Shown: piece after piece, positions 62,729 through 64,000 of the stretch
Layout of the letters: every line of letters starts with the position of its first letter
Position numbering within the stretch: the stretch's first letter is position 1
Assembly (NCBI RefSeq): GCF_000003815.2
Contig: NC_049991.1
Coordinates: 10,424,821 to 10,488,820 of the forward strand
DNA length: 64,000 nt
Source: Branchiostoma floridae
Taxonomy: Eukaryota; Chordata; Leptocardii; Amphioxiformes; Branchiostomatidae
Direction: 5' to 3'
Notes under the pieces: generated by a model
The model's input: only the letters and a program-made list of their open reading frames with translations
What the model was told of the DNA's origin: nothing
The model's database searches: none
Program-made: the position numbers and the translations under genes

Positions 62729-64000
62729 CTGCAATTACAAATTACTCTGAACATAAGAAACACAACGTTACAACTATTGCCGTTAGCAAAAAATGCAGGG
62801 GAATCGCACACCCCCATACAACATTTTCTCCTCGATAGGTGACTGAGTTTCTCACAAAAAGGAAACCTTGGAAACTGATACGAGGGGCTAATTACTCTGA
62901 CTCATTTCCCATAGCAGGAGATTAATGAAACTTGGCACAGATATTAGTCTTTCTCTTTAAAGGAACCACCCAGAGTTATGCATTTCTTCCATTGTTTGAT
63001 GCAGCTCTGGACACCGTTTTCGTAAGACACCCCAGGTTGGTCCTCCAACAGATGCCTCATCAATGGCAGAAGAGGAACGACCAAGTCTGGGAGCTGTTTC
63101 CACATACTTCCGGCCATGTTTGTATTCAGGATGCCAGCGTTTTACAAGGTCATATGATGGGGCATCATCACCATAAGTTTCTTTCATTTCATCAAAAGTC
63201 TCCTTTGGTGTGCGTCCTTTCAAATACAAAAACCGGATCACTGCGCGACACTCAACTGGCTCCATTTCACACCTGGTCCATTTCACACCTAACTCAGTTC
63301 AAACACCAGTAAATCAGAAAGCACAATTAGTCCAAAGCTTTGTTTTGCAACATAAACTATAGACAGATGAATCATTACACATGCAAAATTTTATTTAGAT
63401 CAGACAACTGGAAGTGGGTCAGAGTTATTACTTATTGAACGCCCCTCGTAAAGGAGAACTTTAGAAACATAAATCATGACAAGACGTTTTACATGAGTGC
63501 TCCTGTCCACAATGTGGCCATGTTACATAAATAACTCACCAATAGTTGTAGGTGCAGTTGTGCCGATCTGGTCTTCGTCGGTTGCATTCAATCCTTGGGC
63601 TGTTATATTGATACCTTGGATGGTTGTATTGAGACTTGGGGTGGTTGTTATAAGCAGACTGTGGTCAATCTCAGTGGTGAACCAATCTGGCGGGAACGTG
63701 ACGTTGACGGGCAGTGATGGGTCGTTCGTGGTAACAATGTTCACCCGGAGGTCGCAGTGCAATGGCGGCGTGCCAAGGTCCGTAACTCGTGCAGTCAGCG
63801 ACACGAAGGAGATATTGATAGAAGACTGGTCTAGTGTGGTTGTCAAGTAGATGTTTCCTGTTGTAGGATTCACCTGAAACTCACTTGACAGGTTGCCCTT
63901 CCTATCACTGATGCTGTACCGAAGATCGCCAGCTGTTCCGATGTCGCGGTCCAGTGCAGACACAGTTGTGATGACGTCACCAGGTTTGCTGATGTCCACA
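62433..64000 (-). CDS. Copy C: third paralogue, inverted; last two exons only
   Basis: On the minus strand, exon 64000-63540 (continues beyond the window) encodes cadherin repeat 3 (SALDRDIGTAGDLRYSI, TDLGTPP) and a shortened Thr/Asn linker, and ends in donor GTGAGT. Exon 62728-62433 begins after acceptor TGCAG, in matching phase 1, and encodes the membrane helix and tail, with TAA at 62435-62433. The gene is convergent with copy B, 2.9 kb apart. Its cadherin part is nearly the same as A and B, but the last exon is strongly different. Confidence 0.85.
62881..63448 (-). mobile_element. Internally deleted mariner element in copy C intron
   Basis: Ends CGAGGGGCTAATTACTC and GCCCCTCG, flanked by TA (62879-62880, 63449-63450); 568 bp against about 1.3 kb for a full mariner. 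It lies in the last intron of copy C, in the same orientation as that gene. Confidence 0.85.
62957..63286 (-). pseudogene. Mariner transposase remnant
   Basis: The N-terminal part matches the mariner helix-turn-helix region (CRAVIRFLYLKGRTPKE, YDLVKRWH, PRLGRSSSAIDEASV). Then a deletion removes the catalytic DDD region, and a piece resembling the transposase C-terminus follows in a shifted frame (NGVQSCIKQWKKC). It is non-functional as a transposase; the DNA-binding part remains open. Confidence 0.85.

Noticed and set aside
1-64000. CRISPR arrays, tRNA, rRNA or bacterial operons
   Set aside because: Repeats here have wrong spacing and spacer structure for CRISPR; no tRNA cloverleaf or rRNA sequence noticed by eye; genes are spliced and eukaryotic.

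Overview
This window is nuclear DNA from an intron-rich invertebrate, most likely a lancelet (Branchiostoma). The reasons are giant multi-exon extracellular genes built from SRCR, CUB, C-type-lectin, EGF, VWD and cadherin modules, heavy transposon turnover in introns, and palindromic repeats rich in ATGCAAAT. The species call is an inference. I see no bacterial-type genes, rRNA, tRNA or CRISPR array.

The window is dominated by three copies of one gene. Copy A (+ strand, 1189-38886) has 35 visible exons. Every exon junction has GT/AG signals and compatible phase, and the joined frame runs 4265 codons to a stop at 38884-38886; the 5' end lies left of the window. Copy B (+ strand, 44085-59536) has the same exon structure over 34 exons (2452 visible residues). 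It begins inside an exon at the edge of a 100-N gap, so its 5' half is unseen. Copy C (- strand, 64000-62433) shows only its last two exons and is tail-to-tail with B. The encoded protein is a single-pass membrane protein. In order it carries right-handed beta-helix modules separated by two SRCR domains, a CUB-like segment, a C-type-lectin-like domain, EGFs, two PSI-like units, about 600 residues I do not recognise, Cys-rich repeats, a VWD domain, an EGF array, three cadherin-like repeats, a Thr/Asn-rich linker, a membrane helix and a short tail. The first half matches the known domain set of the Drosophila tricellular-junction protein Bark beetle/Anakonda; the VWD-EGF-cadherin half makes it a composite.

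A and B act as natural empty-site controls for each other, which lets many insertions be defined: a LINE reverse transcriptase in A (19367-21393), a mariner-type MITE in A (35838-36661), a LINE 3' fragment in B (47130-47626) and a poly(A) retroposon with a 9-bp target duplication in B (53850-54102). A carries an 11-kb intron (21664-32918) where B has 136 bp. Inside it is an 8.4-kb element (23726-32107) with about 237-bp terminal inverted repeats and a 5-bp target duplication. Within that element, on the opposite strand, I find five phase-compatible exons of an unrecognised gene (31064 to 26816). This is the best candidate for something undescribed.

Two assembly problems matter. The 500-N gap at 22315-22814 is flanked by the same ~260-bp sequence on both sides, so it is probably a false gap between overlapping contigs. 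The 100-N gap at 43985-44084 cuts copy B. Because A and B exons are nearly identical while many introns no longer align, recent tandem duplication with gene conversion and mis-joined haplotypes both need to be considered.
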